Below, piece by piece: positions 1 to 7,065 of a stretch of DNA of 14,826 nt; the stretch's first letter is position 1; each line of letters begins with the position of its first letter. The notes under the pieces were generated by a model. That model was given only the letters and a program-made list of their open reading frames with translations, was not told the origin of the DNA and did no database searches. Position numbers and translations under genes: made by a program. The stretch lies in the NCBI GenBank assembly GCA_017553665.1, contig JAFZKM010000123.1, positions 1 through 14,826 of the forward strand. The letters are read 5' to 3'. This DNA comes from Lachnospiraceae bacterium. Lineage in GTDB: Bacteria; Bacillota_A; Clostridia; Lachnospirales; Lachnospiraceae.

Positions 1-858
1 CTCCATGATCAGTTCTACATGCGCATCCGCCATCGCTTTTTCAAGTTCGGGAAGGAAGCTGTCCGATATCGCCTCGTCTAACAGGACTGTCTCCACGGCG
101 TTGCAAACCGCGACGTACTGTGTCTTCGCGTCTTTTATGATCTTTAAGGCCATATCGGGCTTCGCGTTTTTGCTCACATAGATATGGCATACTCCGTCGG
201 AATGGCCCATTACGGGGATCCTTGTATTGTCCATGATGTATCTGACGAAGGCATTCGAGCCTCTGGGGATGATGAGATCCACGCTCTCGTCGCACTCGAG
301 CAGCTCGCTGATCTCGGAACGCTCCTCAGCGTGTACAAGGCAGCCCTCGGGAAGGCCTGCCTTAACCGCAGCGGTACTGATGATGTTAAAGAGGATGCGG
401 TTTGTCTCTATAGTCTCGTGGCCGCTCTTTAAAAGCGCGCAGTTGCCGCTCTTTATGCAGAGAGAGGAGATCTGTACGAGCGCGTCGGGACGGGCCTCAA
501 AGATAACACCGATCACGCCGATGGGGCAGGTGATGCGGTAGAGTTCGAGATCTCTGTCAAGCTGTCTGTGAAGCAGGGTCTTGCCTACAGGATCGGGCAG
601 CTCGATAAGTCCGAAGATTCCGTCGAGAGCTGATTTAAGCTTGGCCTCGTTAAAGGTCATTCTTTTGATAACGGGCTCCGCGAGACCCAGATTCTTCGCG
701 GCTCTGATGTCAGCCTTGTTTGCGGCGAAGATATCGCTCGCATGGGTGCGCAGCGATTCCGCTATCAGGCTTAACGCGTAATTCCTGGCTCTGATCGGGG
801 AAGCTGCGAGCAGAGGGCTAACCTGTTTCATCTTTTCGGCTTTTTCTTTTACGGTCAT
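1..858 (-). CDS. proA: Gamma-glutamyl phosphate reductase (glutamate-5-semialdehyde dehydrogenase), C-terminus cut by window edge
   Basis: ProA reduces gamma-glutamyl phosphate with NADPH to glutamate-5-semialdehyde, the second step of proline synthesis from glutamate, in the cytoplasm. I translated the minus strand from ATG at 858 to the window edge: 286 codons without a stop, against about 415 in the family, so roughly the last 130 residues lie outside. Family landmarks are IGVIFEARPDA (residues 116-126), SLCIKSGNCALLKSG (132-146), IPRGSN (197-202), DGVCHIYV (221-228) and the catalytic-cysteine segment AVCNAVETVLL with Cys252. The start is supported by an AAAGGGG ribosome binding site about 9 nt upstream. 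It diverges from comEA and has its own promoter at 914-942. proB is not visible; it may lie further left. Identity is secure; the C-terminus cannot be judged. Confidence 0.95.
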   Translation of the reverse strand, partial: MTVKEKAEKMKQVSPLLAASPIRARNYALSLIAESLRTHASDIFAANKADIRAAKNLGLAEPVIKRMTFNEAKLKSALDGIFGLIELPDPVGKTLLHRQLDRDLELYRITCPIGVIGVIFEARPDALVQISSLCIKSGNCALLKSGHETIETNRILFNIISTAAVKAGLPEGCLVHAEERSEISELLECDESVDLIIPRGSNAFVRYIMDNTRIPVMGHSDGVCHIYVSKNAKPDMALKIIKDAKTQYVAVCNAVETVLLDEAISDSFLPELEKAMADAHVELIME

Positions 859-913
859 GTTTCGGTCCCCTTTATGTGAATTTTTATTAATGATCAGGTA
901 CTGAATATACATC

Positions 914-942
914 ATTTTAGCATTTGAAAAAGAATAGGGCAA
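914..942 (-). promoter_or_regulatory. SigmaA-type promoter of proA
   Basis: On the minus strand, TTGCCC (942-937) is followed after exactly 17 nt by TAAAAT (919-914). A TG one base upstream of the -10 makes it an extended -10 (TGCTAAAAT). The predicted start near 907 gives a leader of about 50 nt to the proA ATG. No attenuator, T-box or riboswitch-like structure was seen in that leader. Confidence 0.65.
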
Positions 943-954
943 GTATTGCATTAT
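924..954 (+). promoter_or_regulatory. Possible promoter of the comEA cluster
   Basis: TTGAAA (924-929) and CATTAT (949-954) are separated by 19 nt, longer than ideal. It overlaps the divergent proA promoter, so the two could interfere. The other candidate, TTGCAT (946) with TATATT (969), would start transcription inside the comEA ribosome binding site and was not preferred. This is the best of several weak candidates in an A/T-rich gap. Confidence 0.25.
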
Positions 955-989
955 AAGTGTTTTTATTTTATATTTAAGGAGGTCTTTTA

Positions 990-1454
990 TTGGGAAAAAG
1001 AGATTTTTCGGGCTTTTTGAAGGTCCTGTGCGCAGCGTTGTTCCTGATCGCGGGAGTATCGTACGCGATGTGGTTTTATTCAGATGAGGCGGTCACCGTC
1101 TACAGCAGGGACGGAACGGCCCTGAAGCCGGCAGTGACGGCTGAGGCTGCGCCGGCCGTAACCGAAGCGGTTTCACCCGCGGCGGAAGGAGAAGACGCAA
1201 AAGCCAGCACCGGTGACCCGGCGGACGAAATGCCGGAAGAAAAGCCCATTGACATTAATAAAGCCGGTATCGATGAACTGAAGACTCTGACCGGCATAGG
1301 GGACGCGAAGGCGGCTGCGATCGTTGCCTACAGAGAGGCGAACGGAGAGTTTAAGAGCATTGAGGATATCATGCTTGTTCCTGGGATAAAAGAGGGCGTC
1401 TTCGGCAAGATAAAGGACCGGATCTGCGTAGGAAGCGATATTACAGGGAAATAA
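990..1454 (+). CDS. comEA: ComEA-like membrane-anchored helix-hairpin-helix DNA-binding protein
   Basis: ComEA proteins bind incoming double-stranded DNA at the outer face of the membrane and pass it to the ComEC channel. This 154-residue protein has one N-terminal membrane segment (about residues 9-30), an Ala/Pro/Glu-rich low-complexity linker (about 43-84) and a double helix-hairpin-helix domain (86-147). That domain reads IDINKAGIDELKTLTGIG, then an AYREANGEFKSIEDIMLVPGI segment, the usual ComEA signature. The start is TTG, chosen because AAGGAGG (976-982) lies 7 nt upstream and no ATG precedes the membrane segment. Classical Bacillus-type ComEA carries an oligomerisation (SLBB-like) region between membrane anchor and HhH; I do not see one here. 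It is first in the cluster ending with comEC, and the response regulator starts 19 nt downstream. HhH identity is firm; a competence role is inferred from family and from comEC nearby. Confidence 0.85.
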   Translation: MGKRDFSGFLKVLCAALFLIAGVSYAMWFYSDEAVTVYSRDGTALKPAVTAEAAPAVTEAVSPAAEGEDAKASTGDPADEMPEEKPIDINKAGIDELKTLTGIGDAKAAAIVAYREANGEFKSIEDIMLVPGIKEGVFGKIKDRICVGSDITGK

Positions 1455-1473
1455 GGGAGTTAAGAGGTGTTTT

Positions 1474-2163
1474 ATGTCCAAGAGGGTTTTGGTAGTTGAT
1501 GACGAGAAGCTGATCGTAAAGGGACTGCGTTTCAGCCTTGAGCAGGAAGGCTATGATGTCGACTGCGCTTATGACGGCGGAGAGGGACTCAGCCTCATCA
1601 GAAAAAATGATTATGCGGTAATACTGCTCGATGTCATGCTTCCGGTCATGTCCGGATATGAAGTTTGCCAGGCGGTCAGGGAGTTTTCGGATACTCCGAT
1701 CATCATGCTCACGGCGAAGACTGATGATATCGATAAGATCATGGGACTCGAGTACGGCGCGGACGATTATATCACGAAGCCGTTCAATATTCTCGAGGTA
1801 AAGGCGAGGATCAAGGCGATCATCAGAAGGAGCAACAGGAGCGAGCGTGAGGAGACGAAGCCCAAGACCATTGAATTCGGCGATCTGACGCTCGATACCG
1901 TATCGAGAAGGGTCATCATTTCGGGCGAGGATGTGAATCTGACCGCGAAGGAATTCGATCTGCTCGAACTCCTTGTTTACAATCCCGACAGAGTTTACAG
2001 CAGGGAGGAGCTGCTTTCCATCGTATGGAAGAGCGACTATCCCGGTGATGTGAGGACCGTGGATGTTCACGTGCGAAGACTCCGCGAGAAAATAGAAAAG
2101 AAGCCCGGAGAGCCTGAATATGTTCACACCAAATGGGGTATCGGATACTACTTCCATCACTAA
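1474..2163 (+). CDS. OmpR/PhoB-family two-component response regulator
   Basis: A cytoplasmic transcription factor, 229 residues, the normal length for OmpR-family regulators. The receiver domain (3-118) shows the acidic pair Asp9/Asp10, phospho-acceptor Asp53 in LLDVMLP, the switch residue Thr80 in MLTAK and Lys102 in ITKPF. The C-terminal winged helix (about 133-228) has LTAKEFDLLELL, the SREELLSIVW segment and the recognition-helix region VRTVDVHVRRLREKIE, ending in GIGYYF. Overall it is close to the WalR/PhoP type. A ribosome binding site (AGAGGTG, 1463-1469) is 4 nt from the ATG. The sensor kinase gene overlaps its end by 44 nt, so the two are almost certainly a cognate pair. Its targets cannot be read from the sequence; its place between comEA and comEC invites, but does not prove, a link to competence or the cell envelope. 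Confidence 0.93.
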   Translation: MSKRVLVVDDEKLIVKGLRFSLEQEGYDVDCAYDGGEGLSLIRKNDYAVILLDVMLPVMSGYEVCQAVREFSDTPIIMLTAKTDDIDKIMGLEYGADDYITKPFNILEVKARIKAIIRRSNRSEREETKPKTIEFGDLTLDTVSRRVIISGEDVNLTAKEFDLLELLVYNPDRVYSREELLSIVWKSDYPGDVRTVDVHVRRLREKIEKKPGEPEYVHTKWGIGYYFHH

Positions 2164-3640
2164 GACCAGAATAAAGAATTTCTTCAGAAGCATGCGTCTG
2201 CGCGTGTTTCTGAATGTTGCGGCCGTTGCCTGCGGGATCGGCTGCGTTGTCTGCATAGTCTCATTTATCGCGTCGAAGAATCTTGCCGTTGAGTCGAGGA
2301 AAGAGCAGGTGCTTGACTACGCGGACAAGCTTATCACCAAAATGGTATCTAATGTCTACACCGCGTATCCCGCGCAGTCCACAGACATCAATAAAGAGCT
2401 GGAGCTCGTATCGTCGCTCTATGACGGAAGGATCATCGTCGCGAACTCCAGGCTCACCGTTATCTACGATTCATATCATTTCGAAGAGGGCAAGACCATA
2501 GTCTCTTCCGAGGCGATCGGAGCCCTTAAAGGCAATTCCAGCGAATACCGCGACAAAAGGGAGAACCGCATCGAGCTGTGTCTTCCGATACGCGATATTT
2601 CCATGCTTTCGGCAAACAGTCCCGCGCAGTCCGCAGCTAATTATTCCGTGAACAGTCTCGTTCAGGGAGTTCTTATCATATCGTTTTCCACTCAGGACTG
2701 CATAGCTTCGAGCATAAGACTGCGCAATATCCAGCTGTTTACGGGCGGGATACTGTCGCTGCTCGTGCTGACACTGGGCATATTCGCCGCGAAGGGCATT
2801 ACCCGTCCGCTCTTAAAGATCAATCAGTCGCTGAACAACACCTATGACGGCGGCCCCGATGAAGAGATGCATATCAGCGGTTTCTCCGAAATGGACGTTA
2901 TTTCCGATTCATACAATAAGATGCTCGGGCGTATGGCGTCGATCGAGGAGTCGCGTCAGGAATTCGTTTCGAACGTTTCACATGAGCTCAAGACGCCGCT
3001 TACTTCGATGAAGGTTCTTTCGGACTCGCTGATCGAGCAGCCCGACGCGCCGGTGGAGCTCTATCGTGAGTTCATGACCGATATCAATGCCGAGGTAGAC
3101 CGTGAGAACAAGATCATCAATGACCTTCTGGCGCTTGTAAAGCTGGACCGCAAGTCGGGCGACATGCACATTGCTTCTGTCAATATCAATGAGCTTCTCG
3201 ACCTTGTCATCAGGAGGATAAAGCCGATCGCGCAGGCCGCGAATGTCGAGATCATTTACGAGAGCTACAGAGAGATCCTTGCCGAAGTTGACGAAGTGAA
3301 GATGACCCTCGCGATAACGAACCTGGTTGAGAACGGCATTAAATACAACAAAGAGGGCGGTTCGGTGACGATCTCGCTGAACGCCGACCACAAATTCTTC
3401 ATGATCACCGTCTCGGATACCGGAATAGGCATTCCGAAGGCCGCGCTTGAGCGCATATTCGACCGTTTCTACCGCGTCGACAAGATGCGTTCGAGACAGA
3501 CCGGCGGAACGGGCCTGGGACTTGCGATCACGAGGAGCGTAGTAAAGATGCATCACGGATCGATCAAGGTCGAGAGCACCGAGGGCGAGGGCTCGACCTT
3601 TATGATCAAGATCCCTTTGAGTTATATACCGGAGGTTTAA
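2120..3640 (+). CDS. Membrane sensor histidine kinase (HAMP-HisKA-HATPase), WalK/PhoR-like
   Basis: It autophosphorylates and signals to the response regulator encoded just upstream. The 506 residues hold a first membrane helix (about 29-52), an extracytoplasmic sensor region of about 150 residues, a second helix (about 205-225) and a HAMP linker (about 225-278). The HisKA H-box is VSNVSHELKTPL with His288. The HATPase_c domain shows the N-box NLVENGIKYN (Asn405), G1 box DTGIGIP (433-439), F-box RIFDRFYRVD and G2 box GGTGLGLA (462-469). The start at 2120 has GGAGAG 7 nt upstream. A second in-frame ATG at 2192 would begin just before the first membrane helix and avoid the overlap, but has a poor ribosome binding site. 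I do not recognise the sensor region, so the stimulus is unknown. The lipoprotein gene begins at the base after the stop codon. Confidence 0.93.
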   Translation: MFTPNGVSDTTSITKTRIKNFFRSMRLRVFLNVAAVACGIGCVVCIVSFIASKNLAVESRKEQVLDYADKLITKMVSNVYTAYPAQSTDINKELELVSSLYDGRIIVANSRLTVIYDSYHFEEGKTIVSSEAIGALKGNSSEYRDKRENRIELCLPIRDISMLSANSPAQSAANYSVNSLVQGVLIISFSTQDCIASSIRLRNIQLFTGGILSLLVLTLGIFAAKGITRPLLKINQSLNNTYDGGPDEEMHISGFSEMDVISDSYNKMLGRMASIEESRQEFVSNVSHELKTPLTSMKVLSDSLIEQPDAPVELYREFMTDINAEVDRENKIINDLLALVKLDRKSGDMHIASVNINELLDLVIRRIKPIAQAANVEIIYESYREILAEVDEVKMTLAITNLVENGIKYNKEGGSVTISLNADHKFFMITVSDTGIGIPKAALERIFDRFYRVDKMRSRQTGGTGLGLAITRSVVKMHHGSIKVESTEGEGSTFMIKIPLSYIPEV

Positions 3641-4600
3641 ATGACAAGATATTTGAAGGGGCTTCTGCTCGCGGCAGTTTTTATGCTCGCGGGGCTGCTT
3701 GCGGCCTGCGATTCGGAAGCAGAGCAAAATGTACCCGGGAATTCGGTAAGGATCTACAGGACCGACATGGGGTATTCCGAGCTTACCTGGGAATACTATG
3801 TGCCTAAGGCTGCCGATATCGAAGCGGAGGTTTATGAAGTGCTCGACAGGCTTAAGAGTACGCCGGAGAGCGCTGTTTACAACAAGATAGTCCCGGACAC
3901 CGTAGAGGTGCTTGATTACGGTTTCGGGCAGGAAGGCCAGCTGATACTGAATTTTTCCGAAGAATACGGTTCCATGGAGCCGCTTCAGGAGATACTCTGC
4001 AGGGCAGGCGTCGTGAAAACGCTGTGCGGCCTGGAAGGCATTGAGGGAGTGGAATTCCTGATCAACGGACAGCCGCTCGTGCTGAACGGAGATATGATGG
4101 CCGGCATTATGTCCGGAGAAGATTTCATTGACAATACAGGAGAGGACGTATCGTTCAGACAGACGGTACTGCTCACCGTTTTCTACGCGACAGGCGACGG
4201 GACTACGCTTTCTTCGGTCAGGCTTCTGGTCGAGAGCAACGGAACGAGATCGCAGGAAGAACTCGCGCTGGAGCAGCTGATAGGCGGGCCCGCGTTTGAG
4301 ACGAGCGATTACAGGGCGACATTGCCTTCCGATACAAAGCTCAACAAGATCCTTGTGAGAGACGGAATATGCTATCTGGACCTTTCCGAGGAATTTCTGA
4401 ACGGTATGGAGGGCGTGACCGATGAGGTGAGCGTCTACAGCCTCGTAAATACGCTTACGGAGTTTTCCGCGGTAAATAAGGTTAAGATCACTGTCGATTC
4501 CACGGCAGTAAAGACATACGGCACAGTACCGATAGACGGTTTTCTTGAGAGAAGGCCGGATCTGACGGATACCGAAAGAGCGGGTGATGCCGGTGAATGA
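3641..4600 (+). CDS. Lipoprotein with two GerMN domains
   Basis: A 319-residue predicted lipoprotein: the N-terminal signal ends in the lipobox LLAAC (Cys23), so it should be anchored outside the cytoplasmic membrane. After it come two copies of the GerMN (sporulation/germination) fold. The first (about residues 36-140) includes LILNFSEEYG and GVEFLINGQPL. The second (about 167-300) has LEQLIGGP, LPSDTKLNKILVRDGICYLDLSEEF and SLVNTLTEFSAVNKVKITVD. GerMN is found in spore germination protein GerM and in LpqB, a partner of the actinobacterial MtrAB system; its biochemical role is poorly known. The ATG directly follows the kinase stop, and GGAGG (3631-3635) lies inside the kinase gene, so translation is coupled. 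The context suggests an accessory extracytoplasmic partner of the kinase rather than a dedicated germination protein. Domain call firm, function inferred. Confidence 0.85.
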   Translation: MTRYLKGLLLAAVFMLAGLLAACDSEAEQNVPGNSVRIYRTDMGYSELTWEYYVPKAADIEAEVYEVLDRLKSTPESAVYNKIVPDTVEVLDYGFGQEGQLILNFSEEYGSMEPLQEILCRAGVVKTLCGLEGIEGVEFLINGQPLVLNGDMMAGIMSGEDFIDNTGEDVSFRQTVLLTVFYATGDGTTLSSVRLLVESNGTRSQEELALEQLIGGPAFETSDYRATLPSDTKLNKILVRDGICYLDLSEEFLNGMEGVTDEVSVYSLVNTLTEFSAVNKVKITVDSTAVKTYGTVPIDGFLERRPDLTDTERAGDAGE

Positions 4601-6947
4601 TCTTGAGAAGATACTCTGCAGGCCCGCGGCGCTGTGGGGCGCGGCTGCGGTCACCGGGGCCGCGGCGGGCGGGTGTGTGATGTTTTATGACGGAAGAGCG
4701 GGAACGCCGTTTTTCCTGCTTCTTGCCGCGGCAGCCGCATTCCTTGCCGGGGTGATCCATATTGTCAAGAGCAGGCCTAAAGGCAGGATATATCTGTCAA
4801 CGGTATGGCTGCTGACATTTGTATTCGCCGTATCGGGATTCATGCGGATAGCCGAGGAGGCCGGAGGCTGTAAGCCGGAGAAGGTACTCCTGAAAGGCAC
4901 CGACGCAAAAGTGACCGGAACCGCGGATTATATCTCGGTCAGACCGGACGGATACCGTATAACGCTTAAGAACGCGAGGGTCACGATTCGCGGACAAAGT
5001 TATGAAGCTGGCGGAATCCTGCTGAGTGTTTCCTCCGAAACCGGACTGCAGCCGGAGCCGGGAGACATAATAACGGCAAAAGGACGCGTTTATCCGTTCG
5101 AGAAGGCCACAAATCCTGGTCAGTTCGATTCGGATATGTATTACCGCATAAGACGCCTCAGAGCCCGTTTTAATGCGTCTGAGGCACAACTCTTTCCATC
5201 GGGCGGGTATAGGATAAGATCATTTCTCTATCACATCAGGACCCGTCTTTCGGACAATATCTTCCGGATACTTCCCGAAGAGGAAGGTTCGGTCTTAAAT
5301 TCAATACTTACGGGCGACCGCGGAATGCTAGACAGCAACATAAAAGACCTGTATTCCGAAGGCGGCATAGCTCATATCTTATCGATCTCATCGCTTCACG
5401 TATCTCTGCTCGGACTGGGCATCTACAGACTCCTGAACAGGCTTTTCTCACGCATGAAATTAAGCATCGCAGTGACTCTGTCCGTAATGTACGGGTATCT
5501 GATACTTACGGGAGGGGCTGTTTCGACGATGAGAGCAGTGATCATGCTGACAGTGATGCTTGGGGCAAAACTTCTCGGAAAACGGTACGACCTGCTGAAT
5601 ACGGCAGGGGCCGCAGCGATGATCCTGATATTCATACAGCCTCTCTATATCTATGATTCCGGCTTCAGGCTTTCATTCCTTGCCGTGCTGGGCATATTTA
5701 CCGCGCAGGAGATCGTGAGGGTCTGGGATATCACGCATGTGATCGGGAAATCCGTGCTCATGAGCACCTTTGTGTGGATATTTACGCTGCCGGCTGTGAT
5801 ATCGGCGTATTACTGCGTAAATCTGCTTTCTGTCCCGATAAATATCCTGATACTTCCGATGATGTCGATCCTGCTCCCCGCGGGTTACGCTGCCGCGGCT
5901 TCCGGTTTTGCGCCGATCGCGGGACCGGTGTATTACATTTTAAGGCTCTATACCGCGATATGTGAAAAGGAGAGGAGCATACCTTATATCAGACCGGTAA
6001 CGGGAGTTCCCCACACTGCCGCGGTTGTCACGTATTACGCGCTGCTTGCGCTATTTGTGCTGGTTTTGACGCGAAGACCGTACCTGAAGAACCGGATTCC
6101 TAAGCAGCTCCTGATAATTACCGGATGCGCCGTGATATTCGCGCGCCCTTATTCGGGCAGTTTACAGGCTGTGTTCCTCGATGTGGGGCAGGGAGACGCG
6201 ATCTACGCGGAAGCGGGCGGAAAGAATATCCTGATGGACGCAGGCTCGGGCAATGTCTCAAATGTCGGGAAATACAGGGTTATCCCGTTCTTAAGATCGC
6301 GCGGGATAACAAGACTGGACCATGTGATCATCTCACATACGGATAAGGACCATACCAGCGCAGTAATGGAAATGCTGGAGCTCGGATATCCTGAGATCGG
6401 AAGTCTCGTGGTCGGAACGAATGCCGATCCCGAATGCGGGCTTCTGACACTTGCGGCCGAAAAGGGCGTGGATATAAGATATGTGAGCGCCGGAGAGGTG
6501 CTGAATGCGCCGGATTCAGGGGATGACTCAGAAAAAGGTTTTTCGGTCACTTTCCTTGCTCCCGAAGCCGGACGCAGGTATTCCGACGCGAATTCGGGAT
6601 CGGTTGTCGCGCTTCTGGAATACGATGATCTGCAGCTGCTGCTGACCGGAGATTCGGGCTTTGAGAGCGAGAAGCTTTATGAGGAAAGGCTGGTCCGGAG
6701 CAATGACGCGTTTACGGTCCTGAAATGCGCGCATCACGGCTCGAAATACTCGACTTCGGCGGAACTGCTGGACAGATTCCGGCCGGGGATCACCGTTATT
6801 TCATGCTATAAGTACAATACCTACGGTCACCCGAATCCCCTGACGCTGGAACGGCTGGCGAAGGCGGAGAGCAATGTCTTCTGTACGGCGGATTCGGGCG
6901 CGGTGATCATTGATCACGGGCGAAGGATAACAGTGGAAGAGTACTGA
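4587..6947 (+). CDS. comEC: ComEC/Rec2 DNA uptake channel with C-terminal metallo-beta-lactamase-like domain
   Basis: ComEC forms the inner-membrane channel that imports single-stranded DNA during transformation. About 786 residues, full length for the family. The N-terminus has membrane helices and a DUF4131-like extracellular region (about 1-200). The Competence domain of many helices spans about 215-500, including ISSLHVSLLGLGIYRLL and the TGGAVSTMRAVIM segment. The C-terminal metallo-beta-lactamase-like domain (about 525-770) shows FLDVGQGDA, IISHTDKDHTS, LLLTGDSGFE and CAHHGSKYS, so its metal-site residues look retained, as expected for ComEC with nuclease potential. The start is uncertain: GTG 4584, ATG 4587 and GTG 4593 are all in frame; I chose ATG 4587 because GAAAGAG lies 6 nt upstream. 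It overlaps the lipoprotein gene by 14 nt, implying coupling. No frameshift or internal stop, so the channel appears intact. Confidence 0.95.
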   Translation: MPVNDLEKILCRPAALWGAAAVTGAAAGGCVMFYDGRAGTPFFLLLAAAAAFLAGVIHIVKSRPKGRIYLSTVWLLTFVFAVSGFMRIAEEAGGCKPEKVLLKGTDAKVTGTADYISVRPDGYRITLKNARVTIRGQSYEAGGILLSVSSETGLQPEPGDIITAKGRVYPFEKATNPGQFDSDMYYRIRRLRARFNASEAQLFPSGGYRIRSFLYHIRTRLSDNIFRILPEEEGSVLNSILTGDRGMLDSNIKDLYSEGGIAHILSISSLHVSLLGLGIYRLLNRLFSRMKLSIAVTLSVMYGYLILTGGAVSTMRAVIMLTVMLGAKLLGKRYDLLNTAGAAAMILIFIQPLYIYDSGFRLSFLAVLGIFTAQEIVRVWDITHVIGKSVLMSTFVWIFTLPAVISAYYCVNLLSVPINILILPMMSILLPAGYAAAASGFAPIAGPVYYILRLYTAICEKERSIPYIRPVTGVPHTAAVVTYYALLALFVLVLTRRPYLKNRIPKQLLIITGCAVIFARPYSGSLQAVFLDVGQGDAIYAEAGGKNILMDAGSGNVSNVGKYRVIPFLRSRGITRLDHVIISHTDKDHTSAVMEMLELGYPEIGSLVVGTNADPECGLLTLAAEKGVDIRYVSAGEVLNAPDSGDDSEKGFSVTFLAPEAGRRYSDANSGSVVALLEYDDLQLLLTGDSGFESEKLYEERLVRSNDAFTVLKCAHHGSKYSTSAELLDRFRPGITVISCYKYNTYGHPNPLTLERLAKAESNVFCTADSGAVIIDHGRRITVEEY

Positions 6948-6983
6948 AAAAGGCGCAGGATACCTTAGTTTCCAAAATCGATG

Positions 6984-6998
6984 TATCAAGTATTGATA
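6984..6998. promoter_or_regulatory. Inverted repeat upstream of the pssA promoter (possible operator)
   Basis: TATCAA-GTA-TTGATA is a perfect dyad with 6-nt arms and a 3-nt centre. It ends 5 nt before the -35 box of the pssA promoter, where an activator or repressor could bind. It is too weak a stem, and lacks a T-run, to be a terminator for comEC. Short A/T-rich dyads arise by chance, so this is only a candidate. Confidence 0.3.
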
Positions 6999-7003
6999 GG
7001 TGC

Positions 7004-7032
7004 TTTACATTCAGTCCGTATTAATTTATAAT
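7004..7032 (+). promoter_or_regulatory. Strong sigmaA-type promoter of pssA-psd-holA
   Basis: TTTACA (7004-7009), a 17-nt spacer and a perfect TATAAT (7027-7032). The start near 7039 gives a leader of about 27 nt, just enough to hold the GGAGG ribosome binding site at 7052-7056. No terminator separates it from comEC, so read-through from the upstream cluster is also possible. Confidence 0.75.
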
Positions 7033-7065
7033 TTTATAGGTTACGGATTTTGGAGGCATTTTCAT

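Noticed and set aside
1441..2256. Minus-strand open frame of 271 codons opposite the response regulator
   Set aside because: A shadow of a well-supported response regulator; no domain or start signal.
3641..4600. Dedicated spore-germination gene gerM
   Set aside because: GerMN domains occur in several non-germination lipoproteins; coupling to a two-component system favours an accessory signalling role, so no gerM symbol was assigned.
2978..4654. Long minus-strand open frame of 558 codons opposite the kinase and lipoprotein genes
   Set aside because: It lies antisense to two genes with clear motifs, has no recognisable domain or ribosome binding site, and its length follows from the G/C-rich codon pattern of the plus-strand genes.
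6948..7003. Possible terminator after comEC
   Set aside because: The only stem (TATCAA/TTGATA) is A/T-rich, 6 bp long and not followed by a T-run.
7000..7065. Upstream extension of pssA from an in-frame codon at 7000
   Set aside because: It would start before the predicted transcription start near 7039; the ATG at 7066 has a proper GGAGG site.
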